Notes under the pieces: model-generated | Seen by the model: the letters and a program-made list of their open reading frames with translations, nothing else | Database searches by the model: none | What the model was told of the DNA's origin: nothing | Assembly: GCA_914767715.1 (NCBI GenBank) | Contig: OU612071.1 | Coordinates: 19,340,948-19,404,947, forward strand | Source: Membranipora membranacea | Taxonomy: Eukaryota > Bryozoa > Gymnolaemata > Cheilostomatida > Membraniporidae | DNA: 64,000 nt | Direction: 5' to 3' | Shown here: one piece after another, positions 1 through 12,864 of the stretch | Position numbering within the stretch: position 1 is the stretch's first letter | How the letters are laid out: every line of letters begins with the position of its first letter | Position numbers and translations under genes: made by a program

Positions 1-139
1 ACATCTAGGCTTTGGGACTTTGGCCTTGAACAAGCGCATTTGACTGAGGTTGTCATGGATACCAAGTCTCTTTACTATTTGTCAATTGTAAGGCTGAACA
101 TTTCATCCGATTCTATACTCCTAAATGTATTCATTACAG

Positions 140-199
140 TTCCACGAACTAGGGCTGGTTCATCACCCTCCCTCATCAATTCATCTAGTCCAAGAGCAA
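140..199 (+). CDS. Candidate internal exon, Ser/Pro-rich linker of the SH3 gene
   Basis: A 60-bp exon is framed by a good acceptor (TTCATTACAG) and a consensus donor (GTAAGT). Read with one base carried in and one base carried out, it gives about 20 residues rich in serine, proline and arginine, as in a linker between signalling domains. The exon is symmetric in phase. It lies on the same strand as, and upstream of, the SH3-coding exons, so I place it in that gene. It does not join in frame directly to the next exon I see at 1477, so at least one further exon must lie between, or the assignment is wrong. Confidence 0.4.
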
Positions 200-1476
200 G
201 TAAGTTGAGAACAAGGGCTATGCCCTAAACTTATTTTCCGGTGAGAATTGATTGAGAGTAACCTCAGCAGCGACCCTAATTGCTCACCTCCCACTGGAAA
301 GCTAGCAATAATCCACACTCATGTCAACTAACTTGTAAACCCCCCCTCCCCTCCCCTCCCACTCTCTGTATTCAGCTTTCATTTGATTGAGCCTCACCAC
401 GCTTGAATATACCATGTAGACGACATAGACAACTCTGATAACCGTGACAAATGATTCACTCGCTTCATCCTATTGGCTACCTGCTATGCTTTAATTCGTT
501 TGGATCTTCACTTAAACAGCACCGATTGTGCCTGCTTGTAAACCACTGCCGAGCCATCCCCTCTTGTCATATTTGTAGCTCCACATGTGACGCCGTCAGC
601 AGCAGTGGCAGCATGCGGCCATCGCTATCATTATAAAACGTGCTTATGTGGTAAAAAACTACACTACTACATCTATCCTCTCTATGTCTATCGTCGTCAT
701 TGCTTGCTTCATGTGCATGTTAAACCACTGCTGACACAGCTGGGCTTTAAAATCTATCTGAGATCCAACATTAATAAAAATGACGGATCTCATCTAGATT
801 TTAAGGACATCTGATTGTTCAGGGTCAACTTTTGTCATCACTAATGGTGGATGGCTTGGGAAGAAGATACCCCCTACATTATGAGAGCTCATATACCTCC
901 ATGCGAAGCTACTGGCTAGATGTTTTAATGCCACAACTCTCCATTTAAATTTTTTACTGGTGGCGATGCTTGGCTGTGGCAGCAGTGGTTTAAAGTCTTA
1001 TGTAAGTTCATCTATTTTTGGTATTCTCATTTGAATGTATTGGTTGATGACTGCAATGCACATAGTAATGTAGGCCTGAAACGGCGGTTGACAGGGGAAG
1101 AGTAGGAACATGTGAATATACTGGGCAATATAACTGCAATACCGTGAATAATTTATTTGACTTGCCCGCTGCTGTAAATAATCCCGTGTGTCTCTGTTGC
1201 TCCTCTCTTGAATACTCTGATTGAATCCTAATAAAGTCCTAATAGCCTACACATTCCATGCCCTCATCAACGAATTGACAACCATTAACAACTCATCCCG
1301 ATTCATTAGTGGAGTGCCACTAGCAGCAATCCTTACAGATTGGGAGCACTTGAACTACTGCTGCTGCTACTTCCAGTCAGGGAAGTGTGTGCTCGTCGAG
1401 TTCTGTATGGCCTAAGGATAACCAACTAAGGCTTTTAACTCTGTACTGTCATCTTGCTGGCAAATAGTTTGCACAG
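200..1476 (+). other. Presumed intron; no other convincing exon
   Basis: The stretch has short C-rich runs near 338-360 and scattered GT/AG sites. I could not assign an exon that bridges the phases of 140-199 and 1477-1555. One weak donor (GTAAGT near 1002) lacks a persuasive upstream exon. Confidence 0.3.
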
Positions 1477-1555
1477 ACTGGTTACGGTGTGACCAGTGGA
1501 AGGGGAACAACTGGTATGCAGGCAGAGCAGATCAAACTTGTTCTAGATGACAATG
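1477..1555 (+). CDS. Exon upstream of the SH3 domain
   Basis: A 79-bp exon follows GTTTGCACAG and ends at GTGAG. In frame 0 it is open and encodes about 26 residues, Gly/Thr-rich and then polar (a stretch like GMQAEQIKLVLDD). It ends one base into a codon. The next visible exon at 2971 starts at the second codon position, so the two join exactly in phase, which is the main support. I do not recognise the sequence as a domain. It would be the linker just before the C-terminal SH3 domain. Confidence 0.5.
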
Positions 1556-2970
1556 GTGAGATTAAAGCCACTTTTTGTTATCTTTGACCTACACAGAGTT
1601 CTGTGAGCACACATTTCTCTGAGTGGCAGCAGTGAGTTAATCTCCTTATATTACCCTGTCTGTATGTACATCAGGATAACACTTACTGCTCTTCTAACCT
1701 TGACCTGCTCAGTGCTGATCTCTGCTCTGATTGGTCAGCAATAAGTGGAATATGAAAAGTAGAGAAGAGGTTGTAGATTTGGGCTCTTAGTCAAGTTCAA
1801 ATTTTATGAGATAAGATGTTGAAGTTTAGCGATTCTGGCTACATTGTACTGTACTCTGTGTTTAGTACAATCTGGTTTTGTTGCTGTTGGTGATTGTTTT
1901 AGTTTAAAATGTTTGCTATGCAAGCAATGTTGCCTGTACGCTGTCTCATTGTTGCTGACATTGAAATGAAGACTTTTCAAAAGGTTTTGGGGAGTTTTTC
2001 AAACTGTTATCTCTTTTGGATCACCAAAATTGTGAATCACTATGACTCAGAAAGGATCAGCAAGATTGGTTACCTTACCCACTTTTATATCTGCCTAAGA
2101 TCTAGCTTATCACAGAAAGTCTATTAATGGTCACATGGGCGGTCACACATGGATGGTCACATGGAGATGGTTGTAGCTGAATATACACAGCTGGCTTGCT
2201 ATAGCTCTTTTCAAGCCTCATTAACCTCCGCCCAACAACATCTCCATGAATTTGACATGAACTATTTGCTGTATCTGCTCATCTTCCTGTTTGTTACATC
2301 TTAGCGCTATTCGCAGATTTTGTGCTCACTATAATCATGGTAGGATAACTACGACTATCTTTTGACACTGACCATAATGGATAATTGTAGTTATTCAGGT
2401 CTAATCTTGCTGGCTGCGAATTGAGCCTTATTTATGGTCAAACCATCTACATGAAAAACAATTACAATAATACTTAACCCATACACTGTTGGGTTTGTTT
2501 TGTGAGAAGTAATTCGTAGGGGTCTATTCAAGTAACACGCCAGATATCCTCACTCGGTGGCTAGGTAGCAATATTTTAATACTCTGGATCTGGGATGCTC
2601 TTATATGTTTGATTCCGTTATATTTGTTTTCTGCTGCATGTCTTATTTTTACAATCATCTCCATTGACACAACTGTTATCAGTGGTTATATTGATGTTAA
2701 AGTTCCCATGTGGATTAATGTGTTGTTTATAAAGATTGCATTTGAATTGGTTGCCAATTTGCTTGCGCTTATGAATTCATCTGACACTATACAGATCCAC
2801 AGGACAGGCTGTAATACGCTCCTCTTCAAATAATACTAATAACAAAATTATGGTTAATCTTTGAAATCAAGCTAAAGTCCACTTTCATAATCAAGCTAAT
2901 TGACTTGAATTCGAAATTAAAATGGTTGATCTCTCATTCACAGAAATCTTTTATTTTCTTTCTCCATCAG

Positions 2971-3164
2971 CCACCAGGCGATCAGTGCCTCCTATAATCG
3001 GTAAGGCTGAGGTATCGTTTGATTACTCATCCACTGAACCGAACCAGATAAATCTACAGACAGGAGAGACTGTGGCTGTTATCAGTAAGGCTGGCGGTGA
3101 CAGGGGATGGTGGAAAGGAGCTGTTATAATCAACCACCATATGGGCAAACCAGAACTGGGCAAA
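2971..3164 (+). CDS. Exon encoding most of a C-terminal SH3 domain
   Basis: The 194-bp exon starts after TTTCTCCATCAG and ends at AAA|GTAAGT. It encodes a basic linker and then an SH3 fold: the opening strand (KAEVSFDYSS, an ALYDY-type motif), the acidic/polar RT loop (STEPNQINLQTGE), the hydrophobic strand VAVIS, and the WW pair (GGDRGWWKG) that binds proline peptides. The n-Src/distal region is longer than usual, with an insert ending GKPELGK. The last strand and the 3-10 helix are on the next exon. SH3 domains bind PxxP ligands in signalling, cytoskeletal or endocytic adaptors. A C-terminal SH3 ending in a YVEE motif resembles Vav-, nostrin- or intersectin-type proteins, but I cannot choose among these families. 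Confidence 0.8.
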
Positions 3165-3310
3165 GTAAGTCTGCAGACTACCATATTTACCCAACAGAAT
3201 GCTAGGGCTGGGCAAAGAAAATCTGCTGACTACCATATTTACTCTACGAAATGCTAGGGCTGGGCGAAGTAAGTCTGCAGACTACCATACTTACCCAACA
3301 AAATGCCACT
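3158..3310 (+). repeat. 52-bp tandem triplication containing the SH3 exon's splice donor
   Basis: Units begin at about 3158, 3210 and 3262, each opening with GGGCAAAG or GGGCGAAG and continuing with a CTGCAGACTACCAT-like core. The first and third carry GTAAGT; the second has GAAAAT in the same place. Confidence 0.85.
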
Positions 3311-4020
3311 ACCATAGAACAATCGTGCTTCTCTGCATGGTTTTTCACTCATAACTTCTGGGCTAATTGGTCAATCATATTTTTAGTTTCACATTATATC
3401 CATCAATGTCTCAAATTACATCTGGTGAAGTTTTGAGGACGGATGGGCACAACTTCCTGAGATATAGCCAGATAAAAAAGCTCCTCTCGATTTTGGTAAT
3501 TTGCTTTTTTTATGGCTCCCTGCAGGTCACATGACATGTCACAACGTAACGTTATTTCAGTCTGATAAAAGTATTGGCTGTTTTGATAATAGCTTTCATG
3601 GTAGCGATAAAGATAGCTTAGGAAATTAATCTTGAGCTATTCTACAAATTTCATGATTTTCCATGTTTACTCTACAAAACAACACTAGTTTTAACTTGAT
3701 CATAATAACATGTGCTGCAAGATGGTGAAAAGAGTTTGCCAATTTTAAAATCTCCCTTGGCTTGTCTCTGTAATCTTTTGCAAAATGATCGAACAAATAT
3801 GGCCGCCCACAAAATAACAATTAACTCAGCAAAAAAAATCACTACCATCAAGCCTGACACCACGTATGTATAGGACATCATTTACCCAAAGCTAAAATAA
3901 TATTTTTTGCTATGAATGTGATAGATTAGAATGTTCATTATGTGACAGGAGTTGTCCCTTATTCTCCTTCTGTCCCGACGATTCTAAGATCACTATAGGT
4001 TTATATTATGTTTCTTACAG

Positions 4021-4080
4021 ATCGGATATTTCCCTCTAGCTTATGTTGAAGAGCAGGATGATGACGGAACTAATTTGTGA
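4021..4080 (+). CDS. Terminal exon of the SH3 gene
   Basis: After a TTTCTTACAG acceptor this exon reads IGYFPLAYVEE and then nine further residues, mostly acidic, before TGA at 4078-4080. It completes the SH3 domain (the conserved GYFP..YV segment) and joins exon 2971-3164 in phase 0. The protein therefore ends about ten residues after the SH3 domain. A possible polyadenylation signal (ATTAAA) lies at about 4185. The earlier coding part lies mainly left of the window. Confidence 0.8.
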   Translation: MGYFPLAYVEEQDDDGTNL

Positions 4081-5230
4081 TGACTAGAAGAGCTCAATGG
4101 ACTTCTTAAGCGCCAAATATGGAGTATCGCTTTGTGTCCATCACCACATCAGCCCAGGGGAGGACACAATGGATATAATGAGTCATTAAAGAGTGATCAA
4201 TGAGTGGCAACAGGCGCATACGGCGAACTCTAATGATTGATTTTAGGCTCTTTGCTGTATGTCTTGTGACTGGTAAAGAGGGGCTGATAAAAACTGCTCG
4301 TATAAAAGTGTCAACCTAGAACTACGACTGGATTTTACATCATGATCACATCATTACCCAAATGTGGTTCTGGCAACATTCTTGCCATATTTGGCCCATG
4401 TATCATAATAATTATATTTTGTGCATATTACTTTTGAAAGGAGTCAATGAATCCATACAGCCTCTTGCTATAACTCAGGCTATGGTCTGAAGCTATGGGT
4501 TATAATTTAGTCCCTCGTCTGTCTGGAGGGAGAAAATAGCTCTTCCATTTTACCTCATAGGTCCTACTTACTATTCTAATAATTACTGCTGCTGACTAGC
4601 GACCAAGATTTTTTCGCTCAAGCCTTTTATCCATATCGATATAATAGTGTGGTTAATCTAAGTTAAGCATTTTATCCTTGGAGAACTCATCAGTTATCGA
4701 ATAACAACATGTGGTTTAGCATCCCTAATAAATCACATTTGTGTATCTCATCTAATGAACCAAACCCAAGGCTGAAAAAAGTATTTATAAACATGACTAC
4801 TACTAAGTAATTATAATAATGATCACATCATGTGATTTATAAGCATTACTCTGATTGGCCATCCATTAGCCAGTCGGAGCCAATCTATTGCATATGTATA
4901 AATAGCTCACTTTGTCATATCATTGAGTAGAGCTAGGAGTAAAATGATCTAAATTGAGTTTTTTTATAACATAATGCTTTATTTCTGCTCTGTGTTGTTA
5001 TATGCAGCCCCTTTTCGCTCATATACTGAACATTTACTACCGCAGATTTCCCGTAGAGGTACTTTTTCAGATATTTTTGTAAATTTTACGTTTTTTTTGC
5101 AAATGATTCAACGGTGTAGTGTATGTTAGCAATATATAAGCACTAAATCATGCATGGATAATATCACCTCAGTAATGCTCCATGATTTGAGGAGGAATCA
5201 GGGTTGAGCTAATCATACGTCAATGGTTGG
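4081..5230. other. Intergenic, no gene seen
   Basis: AT-rich sequence after the SH3 gene. I see no splice-bounded ORF, repeat array or RNA gene here. Confidence 0.4.
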
Positions 5231-5232
5231 TT

Positions 5233-5306
5233 TAGCCTGTCTTGACAAGCTTTATTCGGTGGGGGGGGGAGGGAACCCACCGAACAAAGCTTGTCAAGAC
5301 AGGCTA
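5233..5306. repeat. Long hairpin with a G-rich loop
   Basis: Two arms of about 30 bp (starting TAGCCTGTCTTGACAAGC and its complement) are almost perfectly complementary and flank a short G-rich loop. One arm position differs. It may be the remnant of a small palindromic transposon. Confidence 0.8.
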
Positions 5307-5735
5307 TGGTTGGTTGGTTGTTCTCAATATTGATTGGCTGTTGAATTTTCAACTTTGTGTGCCGTTTGCTTACAATCACAACAACATTATACAATTGTGA
5401 TGAGGATGCTTTCAACATTTTGTTGTTGATTTGCGATGTGATTGGTACAGATTCAAAGTCGGTAAGATTAATTTCCAGAACAGAAACGATTACACCTAAG
5501 GTAATGAGGTTTTGGAGTTGTCTATTGCCAAGATGTGATGTTGTCTTCACACAATATATGTTGTGTTGCTTAGTTTGAAGGTTAAAGTGATTCAAACTTG
5601 ACTTGACTTGAACTCTCAGTATAATTATCCCGGGCACGCATATGTTGTTGAACCATATTGAAATGATGATGACTGAGATGATGGCCTTTCACAATTTGAA
5701 TTTTTTTCCCCGACAGATTTCCAATCTCTCTAGAG

Positions 5736-6045
5736 CAGCTGTGGGCAACCTGCGGCCTTTTTGCCAGTGCGGCCAATAATGGGTAGTCTTTTGCGGCCTA
5801 AATGTGGCCTTATGCCTATAAAAGTTATTAGACATCAATTTTGGTTCCTCCTTCTTTATGTGGAGAACCAAGTATGCATGGCGCACTGCAAGTACAAGAT
5901 CTTTCAAAATAGTGGCCTTTCTCTATTATGCATGTAGCAAAGCTTCCCCAGCCACTCTACACAAAATCATCATAACTGTGGTACTGGTGCCAATGACTTT
6001 CTCAAGGTGTTTTTCTTTTGAAGTAACACAAAACAGTGACCTTTG
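5736..6045 (+). mobile_element. hAT-like transposon end, copy 1
   Basis: The sequence starts CAGCTGTGGGCAACCTGCGG, close to the CAG-GTGGGCAA-CTGCGGCC terminal motif of many hAT elements. It matches 55326-55602 at moderate similarity over about 300 bp, including the shared segments CTACACAAAAT and GTACTGGTGCCAA. I found neither the opposite terminal repeat nor a transposase, so this is a truncated or non-autonomous copy. Confidence 0.5.
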
Positions 6046-7084
6046 GATGTTAAAATTACAAAGTACTCGAACATAATAGCAATAAGTATTTTTTGCAAAA
6101 CAGTCATTTCGTAGGAAAGGCAGATTTGTATCAAAAAGTCTCTTTGTTACAAATGCTCCTGCATTATGGCTGAAATTTTCCATATTTCATCACAATCTTT
6201 TGCAAAAAATTTCCCCCCTTGCAGGAGGGTGGGCGCTGTAAGATGAAAATAATGACAGGACGCAAAAAATTTCGCTGCGCGATTTTTAAGGCAACAAGCT
6301 ATTTTCTCTCAAAAAAACAGAAAACTGGAACCCGACTTCCTGTCTTCTTATTTGTAATCAAACTAAATCAACTCGGCTGTCTTTACTTCAGCTATATGAC
6401 TTCCCTCACATAAAACAGCTATTGATAAATCTATGAACCGAAAGTCACAATCTGAAGGCTTCCTACACACAGATGTACTTGATTAGTTGAAATTCAATCA
6501 ATACCTGTTTGGTTTTTTTCAATGATTGTGCTATCAGCATGGAATTTAATTGTTTACTTCGTGTTTTATGTAATGTAATATTTATTGTAAATGAATTTTG
6601 TGTTTGATTAATCGGACTGTAATTTGGAGTTGTTCACTCCTTGGCTCAAATCCCAAATAATAAAAAATCCTCCAATTTTCTGTTTTAGAATCCACGATAT
6701 GTATGGTTCAAATAGTGCAAATGCAATGGTAGCAGATCTGGACTTATAATAGCTGATAATTCGGTTATTAAAGAGAGACTTCAAAAATACAACTGAACTG
6801 TTGATCAACAATACCTCAGCGGTAAATAGAGCTACTATCGTACAATGTGCGCTAGCCTCAACTACTGAGCACTGGTTTAGTTTTGTGTTTGGTGCAATTC
6901 TCGGTGGAATTGCTCAAGGATTTATTTTAAACAATAATAATAAACTATAAATATGGTTCTATTCGTCAGGCAATAAATCAATCAATAATTTGACAATATC
7001 TTGGCATTTATCATTTAGTCATAAAAATACATAAACATTCCAAATCTTTATAATAAGATCTTACCCTTGGTGCAGATGACCTCG

Positions 7085-7345
7085 AATTCAGTGTGATATT
7101 CAGTGTGATATCTCTGTGTATGTAACCTATCTTAGACTTGGTTCCTCGCTGTGAATCGCGGTATTTGTATCTCTCTGTGTCTAAACTATATTTGTCTTGG
7201 TTCCTCGCTGTGAATCGCGGTATGTATCTCTGTGTGTCTAGCTATCTTAGACTAGGTTCCTCGCTGTGAAGCGCGGTATTTGTATCTCTTTGTATGTCTA
7301 AACAATCTTAGACTTGGTTCTTCGCTGAATTGCGGTATATCTGAG
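7085..7345. repeat. Minisatellite, unit about 58-62 bp, four copies
   Basis: The motif TTGGTTCCTCGCTGTGAAT occurs three to four times, each preceded by TGTATCTCTBTGTR-like text. The last copy is diverged. Confidence 0.85.
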
Positions 7346-7589
7346 AAGTGAGCACACGACACTTAATGGGACATCTTAAGTAAGCTACCACCTCATAAAA
7401 ACTTTATTGGCTAGGCGACGCTAAGCAGTCAACGACAAACATCAAATTAGAATTATTCGGGAAATCCCAACTGGCAAAAAGTCAATAGGTTAGTTACGTC
7501 AACATACAAGCGTAAATGCAATGGAAATACTCGAAAACAGCAATCATGCGGGTCATGTATCTACATCAACTATTGTTGCAGAATGAAAG

Positions 7590-7970
7590 CATCAACGGCA
7601 ACATCTTGTGAAACATATGCCTTCACCTGTCCACCAATCTAAGCAGAGCTTGGGTTCTTATATATTTTGAGTTGAATATTAGAGTGAATTGGAGTATTTG
7701 GCATTTTTTAAATGGACCTGAAGCAAATGTAAGGTTCTTCGGCTTTTGGAAGGAGAATTTTGCTATGTGTTCTTGTTGAGGTTGGTTTTTTGTGCATATA
7801 CATTTCGTTGATTTGTGATTCGGACAATTTTTGATGATCTAGAGATTTTTGCCTGCATTTGATAAGTAAATGTATTTCCAGTTATGATATTTTGGTATTG
7901 GTAACAATGTGAAGATAAAACTTTCTTTGTTAGGCGATCGAGGAAGATCCCCACAAAGGGGGTGCATATG
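7590..7970 (+). mobile_element. 3' end fragment of a Gypsy-like LTR retrotransposon
   Basis: This segment is similar to 39530-39832, the 3' internal region of the LTR element described below. Shared blocks are CTAAGCARAGCTTRGGTTCT, AATGGACCTGAAGCA, AAGGTTCTTC and GCGATCGAGGA. It ends in a purine-rich tract and GGGGGTGCA, like the polypurine tract there, followed by TATGTGACATA, a plausible LTR start. The rest of an LTR could not be delimited, and no gag or pol reading frame is present. Confidence 0.6.
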
Positions 7971-8063
7971 TGACATATCCAGGCACCACCCTTGAAAGTT
8001 AATTTGGAGATCTCTTGAGCTAAGGACCATTTCCGCAATTAATATTTCATGTACCATTTCCAC

Positions 8064-9390
8064 ATCCTTATTTTAATTGACTCATTTCCATTTTCAAATT
8101 GAATTGCAGATAATATCTAAATGCTCTTTAACTTTGATGCGTCATTGGCTACTTCCCAATTATGAACATCGTATGTGCATAAATCATGAATCATGTATTT
8201 TTGTGACTATAAATTATTGATAGTGTGTTGACAAAAACCAGTTACTGTGTGGCAGAGTTACAGCCTGGCTGGGTTATGGCCTGGCCAAAGTTACCATCTG
8301 CCATGAAAAAAATTAAGTTCAACTGCCTACAACATCTTATCACAATTATTAGTCTGTGACATTGAAGTAAGCTATCTTACAAGTGGTGCCCCGATGGTTC
8401 GGCCTCATGCCTTCAGAGTGAGACTGATGCTGCTGTAATAAAATAGACAGGAGAAAGGAAGAAACATCAAAAAGTGTAAATGTCAAGTTTTGCTGTGCTG
8501 TACTTTGTTCCGTATAGTTAGAGTAAAGTGACAGCAAATCTCATCCTGATGCAGTATATTCCATTCAACCATCTCAAACTGACAAGGTATTCAAGAACAA
8601 TTTTACCGAACCATTTATTCTACACCTCGGCACCCACCACATCTTGTCTTATCCTAAAATAAGGTACCATCTGTTATGTTGAAGAAAAGGAGCAACTCAA
8701 AAAAAATAGAAAAAAGCTGGCAGTCAGTTCAAGCAATACAGAGAATGTGTATGCTGCAGGCAACTTACGCTTGCCGTGCATTACAGATTAGCTACTTGAT
8801 AACTTCCTAATTGACTCTTTAGCATCGTCATTGGGTTATTTATCATCGTGCTTATTTAGGAAGCTCAATCTCCTGTTTTGAGTGTTATGTCTACCGTCAT
8901 GTACCATCCTTGAATGAGCATCATTAATTAAATCCTGCAAGATCTTTCTGTAATGTAAAGTTGTACTGTGTAAATTTTATAAGCTGGTAGCATTTTTTAT
9001 AAAGATCAGTTGCTAGTGGCATTTTGAATGGATTAGTCGCATTTCGGATTTTGCCTGGCAGCTTGCTGCTAGGGTCATATATTTTGTGTCTGAATAAAAG
9101 CGGGAAACTGCCAACAATACAAATTGTGGGAGTATCTTACACTTGTTCAATTGTAAACAAAAATTATTATTCAATTGTTTAAACAGGTTTTCTGGAAAGT
9201 TTAGGGCTAACAGAGTAGTTAAGAAGTAACTTGTTGACCTCTATTTTTTTCTTATTTTTTTCAAAGGGTGGTTCATTTATTTATTAATTGTTTGATATAA
9301 CTTACCTGATCGATGAGTAGTCAAACAATAGTTCACTGCCCGGTATCTGGAGAAAATGTGATTTGATAGCAGTTCTAACTGAGCTTTTAT
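8064..9390. other. No gene seen
   Basis: AT-rich sequence. Part of 7967-8500 may be a degraded LTR belonging to the fragment on its left, but I could not find its end. Confidence 0.3.
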
Positions 9391-9404
9391 ATTCTCCATA
9401 TTGT

Positions 9405-9512
9405 GTGGTCACATGATTGCGTGGTCACATCAGAGCGTGGTCACATCAGTGCGTGGTCATATCAGTGCGTGGTCACATGATTGCGTGGTCGAATCAGTGC
9501 GTGGTCACAGTG
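9405..9512. repeat. 16-bp tandem repeat, seven copies
   Basis: GTGGTC recurs at 9405, 9421, 9437, 9453, 9469, 9485 and 9501, exactly 16 bp apart, in the unit GCGTGGTCACATCAGT. A looser version (GGTCACATGG) occurs near 2128-2166. Confidence 0.9.
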
Positions 9513-11062
9513 TGGGTTATGATCCCACATCAATATCCAAAATACTTGCTGGGTGCTCTGTTTCATATGAACCAGCTCCATTGAATCTTAAATGGACATC
9601 GTCAATGATTCACTGACCAATAGAATATTCCCCTTTGAAAGGCCTTGAAAGAACTCGAAATCTAATTGAGCGCCTTTAAATATATAATACAAAAACTTGC
9701 AAGTAAACATGAGATACTGTGAAGTTTGAAGCATATGTGAGAGAGTCCCGCCAGCTATAATTCATCAATAATTTTAGGGTACACAACCTATTGTATCTTG
9801 CACCAATTAGGAATTTCAACCAGAAGATATATGCTCCTTATTAAGTCACTCAACATGCTGATAGTAGTAGGCTGATCTGTCAAACTTAGCTCAAACTGAA
9901 CTGTGGGCGCTTAAACTCAACAGGTTTTTGATATGAATCTTACCATACATATTATGGATATCGGCGATGATACACTGCCCAACAAAACAAATACTTTGAA
10001 AGGCCTCTGGTCTCCTATTTTTAGAACCTTGACTTGTATGTGTGCTTCACTAGCACCCTTTTGTGATGTACTGCCGTATACACAGGTTACAATCTTTCTA
10101 TGTCCCTTAAAATTACAGGATTATATCTTCAATTAACAGCAATTTTGTTTACACATCGATAATGGTAAAAGAAGTTAGTTCACTCTACCACAACAAATGG
10201 CCGGATAATGAAATACAAATTATCATAAAATATAACAAATATTCTTTTCGAGCAGAGTCTGTACACCATAGCATTCCTCAAGCTCGTTCTCCGGGTCTTG
10301 CACATATATGTGATTGTTGCTACAGCTGTTTGCAAAAAAATGAAGTTTATCTATTATTCATTTGGTGGCTGATGTTTCACATAAAATTAAGAATGAGATG
10401 TAGGTTTGAATGTCAAGATAGAAAGATATTCTGATGGCGGTCAGTTTATGTTATAGTAAATCAGTTATTTAGGCAAAACACCTGCTCACATTGATTGATG
10501 TAGGCAGTTCAAGCTTGCTAACATGTGGTCTAACGTACCATACCATTGGTCTACCGGTGACGGTCATAACCACCGAAGGTGCTGGTCATGCTGGTGTCTG
10601 AACAGACTGAGAGAAGATTGTTTTGGATACCTGAGATATGGGTGCTATACGTATTAAGCTATGAATACCTGTCTATGATACAGATGGATATCAGCAATAG
10701 AATATGAACCTGCTCTACTATATCCGTAATGGTGTGGGCCTGCCTATACAGGAAACAATGGGGGTGTGGTTATGAGGTCCATGCATCCTGACAATATGAT
10801 ACTTGGGGCTCCACGTGTATTTTGACTGAATATTTGGTCAGTTTGAATGAAACCTGAAGAGAAGATTTCCCCACTTTAATGCTTTATTGAAGACTTTTAA
10901 ACTTTTGCAAAATGCAGCCTCTGTTCTTTGGATTTAGGTATTAATTTCCAATCGATAGATTCATTAGAATAATTATTTCTGAGGTTGACAGTTTTGAAAG
11001 GGGAATTGAGGATTGCCCTATTTTTCTCCTGAAGAAATTGCAGACAGCTTTGTATGCAGGGA

Positions 11063-11093
11063 GTACCGTACCGTACCGTACCGTACCGTACCC
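11063..11093. repeat. Pentanucleotide (GTACC)n microsatellite
   Basis: Six consecutive GTACC units. Confidence 0.95.
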
Positions 11094-12864
11094 CAGATAG
11101 ATGATTATAGACTATTGATCATGATGTTGGTATTATGTATATCTGGTGGTTTCTTCTGTTATCAATACACCACTGACCTGCCAACCTAATAAAGTCTCAC
11201 CAGTTTAATTCGGTGTTGTGCCTTACATGTTGTTTCATCATAGCTTTAAGAGAGATGCATCTTAACTTAATTCAGTTTTGATATGCAGTACCCGCTAGAG
11301 CCAGAGATAATTGATGTTCAGTACCTGGTCCTGTTTCAACCCCAAGCAGCATCATCTGATCATACGCACATAAGCTGGTCAATGTTCAAATGCTGATTTC
11401 TCCAGATATATCTACAGTTCTACACTCAGGTTTGTTGAAACATGTCTTCAGTGGATTTAGCTGTCATAGTTTTATCATTTTGAACCGCTGCCGATTGTTT
11501 GGGATGCCAGGATTGAGTTTCATACGCCTGTGTTGTAAATCCCTGCGTATCTACGCCCTGTTTCTATTTTTCTATGCCAAATATAATATAAACTGCTGTT
11601 ATTGTATTCTGTTTATTTTCCAAGTATCAAAGTTTTAAACCCTGTCAAAGTGACAATCAAAAAGCGGAGCTTTTCCTGTTACAAACATTTTAGTTTGTTT
11701 ATGACAAAACAAAACATCTCCAGAATCATTCTTTGAAGCCTTTATTAAGATTTGAATATTTCACTTAGGATATCATTCCTGCTCTGCATCCTTGTCAACA
11801 TCCGTTTGAATGCTAGGTACAATACTATCTGTTCAGAGGCGTAGATTACCATCAACGCTAGCATATCTCATAAGAGATTGACATTTCAACACTTCCAGCA
11901 CTTTATTAGCTTTCGGAAATGGCCACCCACCAGATACACCTTTATTGTCATTCTTTTTAGACCACAACTTCAATCTTCAGATAATGATAGCATCCTGTGA
12001 CGTTACGCTAGCGGTTAGTTTATGTCATAGTAAGGCATTTAGTTGTTGAGACAAACAGGATGCTAGCATTATTTGTCTGATGATGTAGGCAGATCACCTC
12101 TATCGCACATTGCATACCATTGGTATTATTTACGTCATGACTAGCAGTGAGATAGATTGTTGCCATATTATTTCTACCTACATCAATCAGACGAATGCTA
12201 GCTGGTGTGTCAACAAGTTGAGAGAAAAATGTTTTCTAGTGCCTGAAATGTGGCTGCTTTTTCTTCTTTGAAGAGGAGAGAGTTATCCTCTGTTGAGTAA
12301 AGATACTTGGACCCATAGAACTCATGCCGCACCCTATACCCATGCCTGCCGATAATCCAGTTACTCTTTATTTCGAAGAGACAGAGGGGTTCTTCTTACT
12401 GTGTGTGAGATTTGCAAACACACAATGGACCTCCGGTATTTTAAGTCCTCTTCTGCAAGGACCTGGTTAGGATGAATTTTGTGCCAGTACCAAATCAGAA
12501 ATGACCTGATCCAAAGATCCAAAGCCTGGATCCTTAACCGTTAGACTACTCCTGTGTCCTTTGTGACTGCTTACACTCAATAGACTTTTGATATATATCT
12601 TACCATATTAATGGATATCAGCAATGAACTACTGACCAATATAATATTCATCTTCGAAAGGCCTTGAAAGAGCTTGAAATCTAATTGAGGGCTTACAGAT
12701 ATGAAAACAAACAAAAGTTGCAGGTAAAGATTTTCATGGGAAAGGCTGGTTTGGAACAGGGAACTAGCATTAGAAATTCTTTCCAGATACTAAGTTGAGT
12801 TGAGATCCTGTGAAGTTTGATGCATCTGGGAGAGAGCACTTCCAGCTTTAATTCATCAATAGTT

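Noticed and set aside
7967-8500. Possible LTR following the Gypsy-like fragment
   Set aside because: A plausible start (TGTGACATA) but no recognisable end, PBS or partner LTR.
9933-10136. Plus-strand ORF (67 codons) conserved at 13109-13291
   Set aside because: Conservation reflects the roughly 3.16-kb DNA duplication; the minus strand gives the longer and more protein-like frame.
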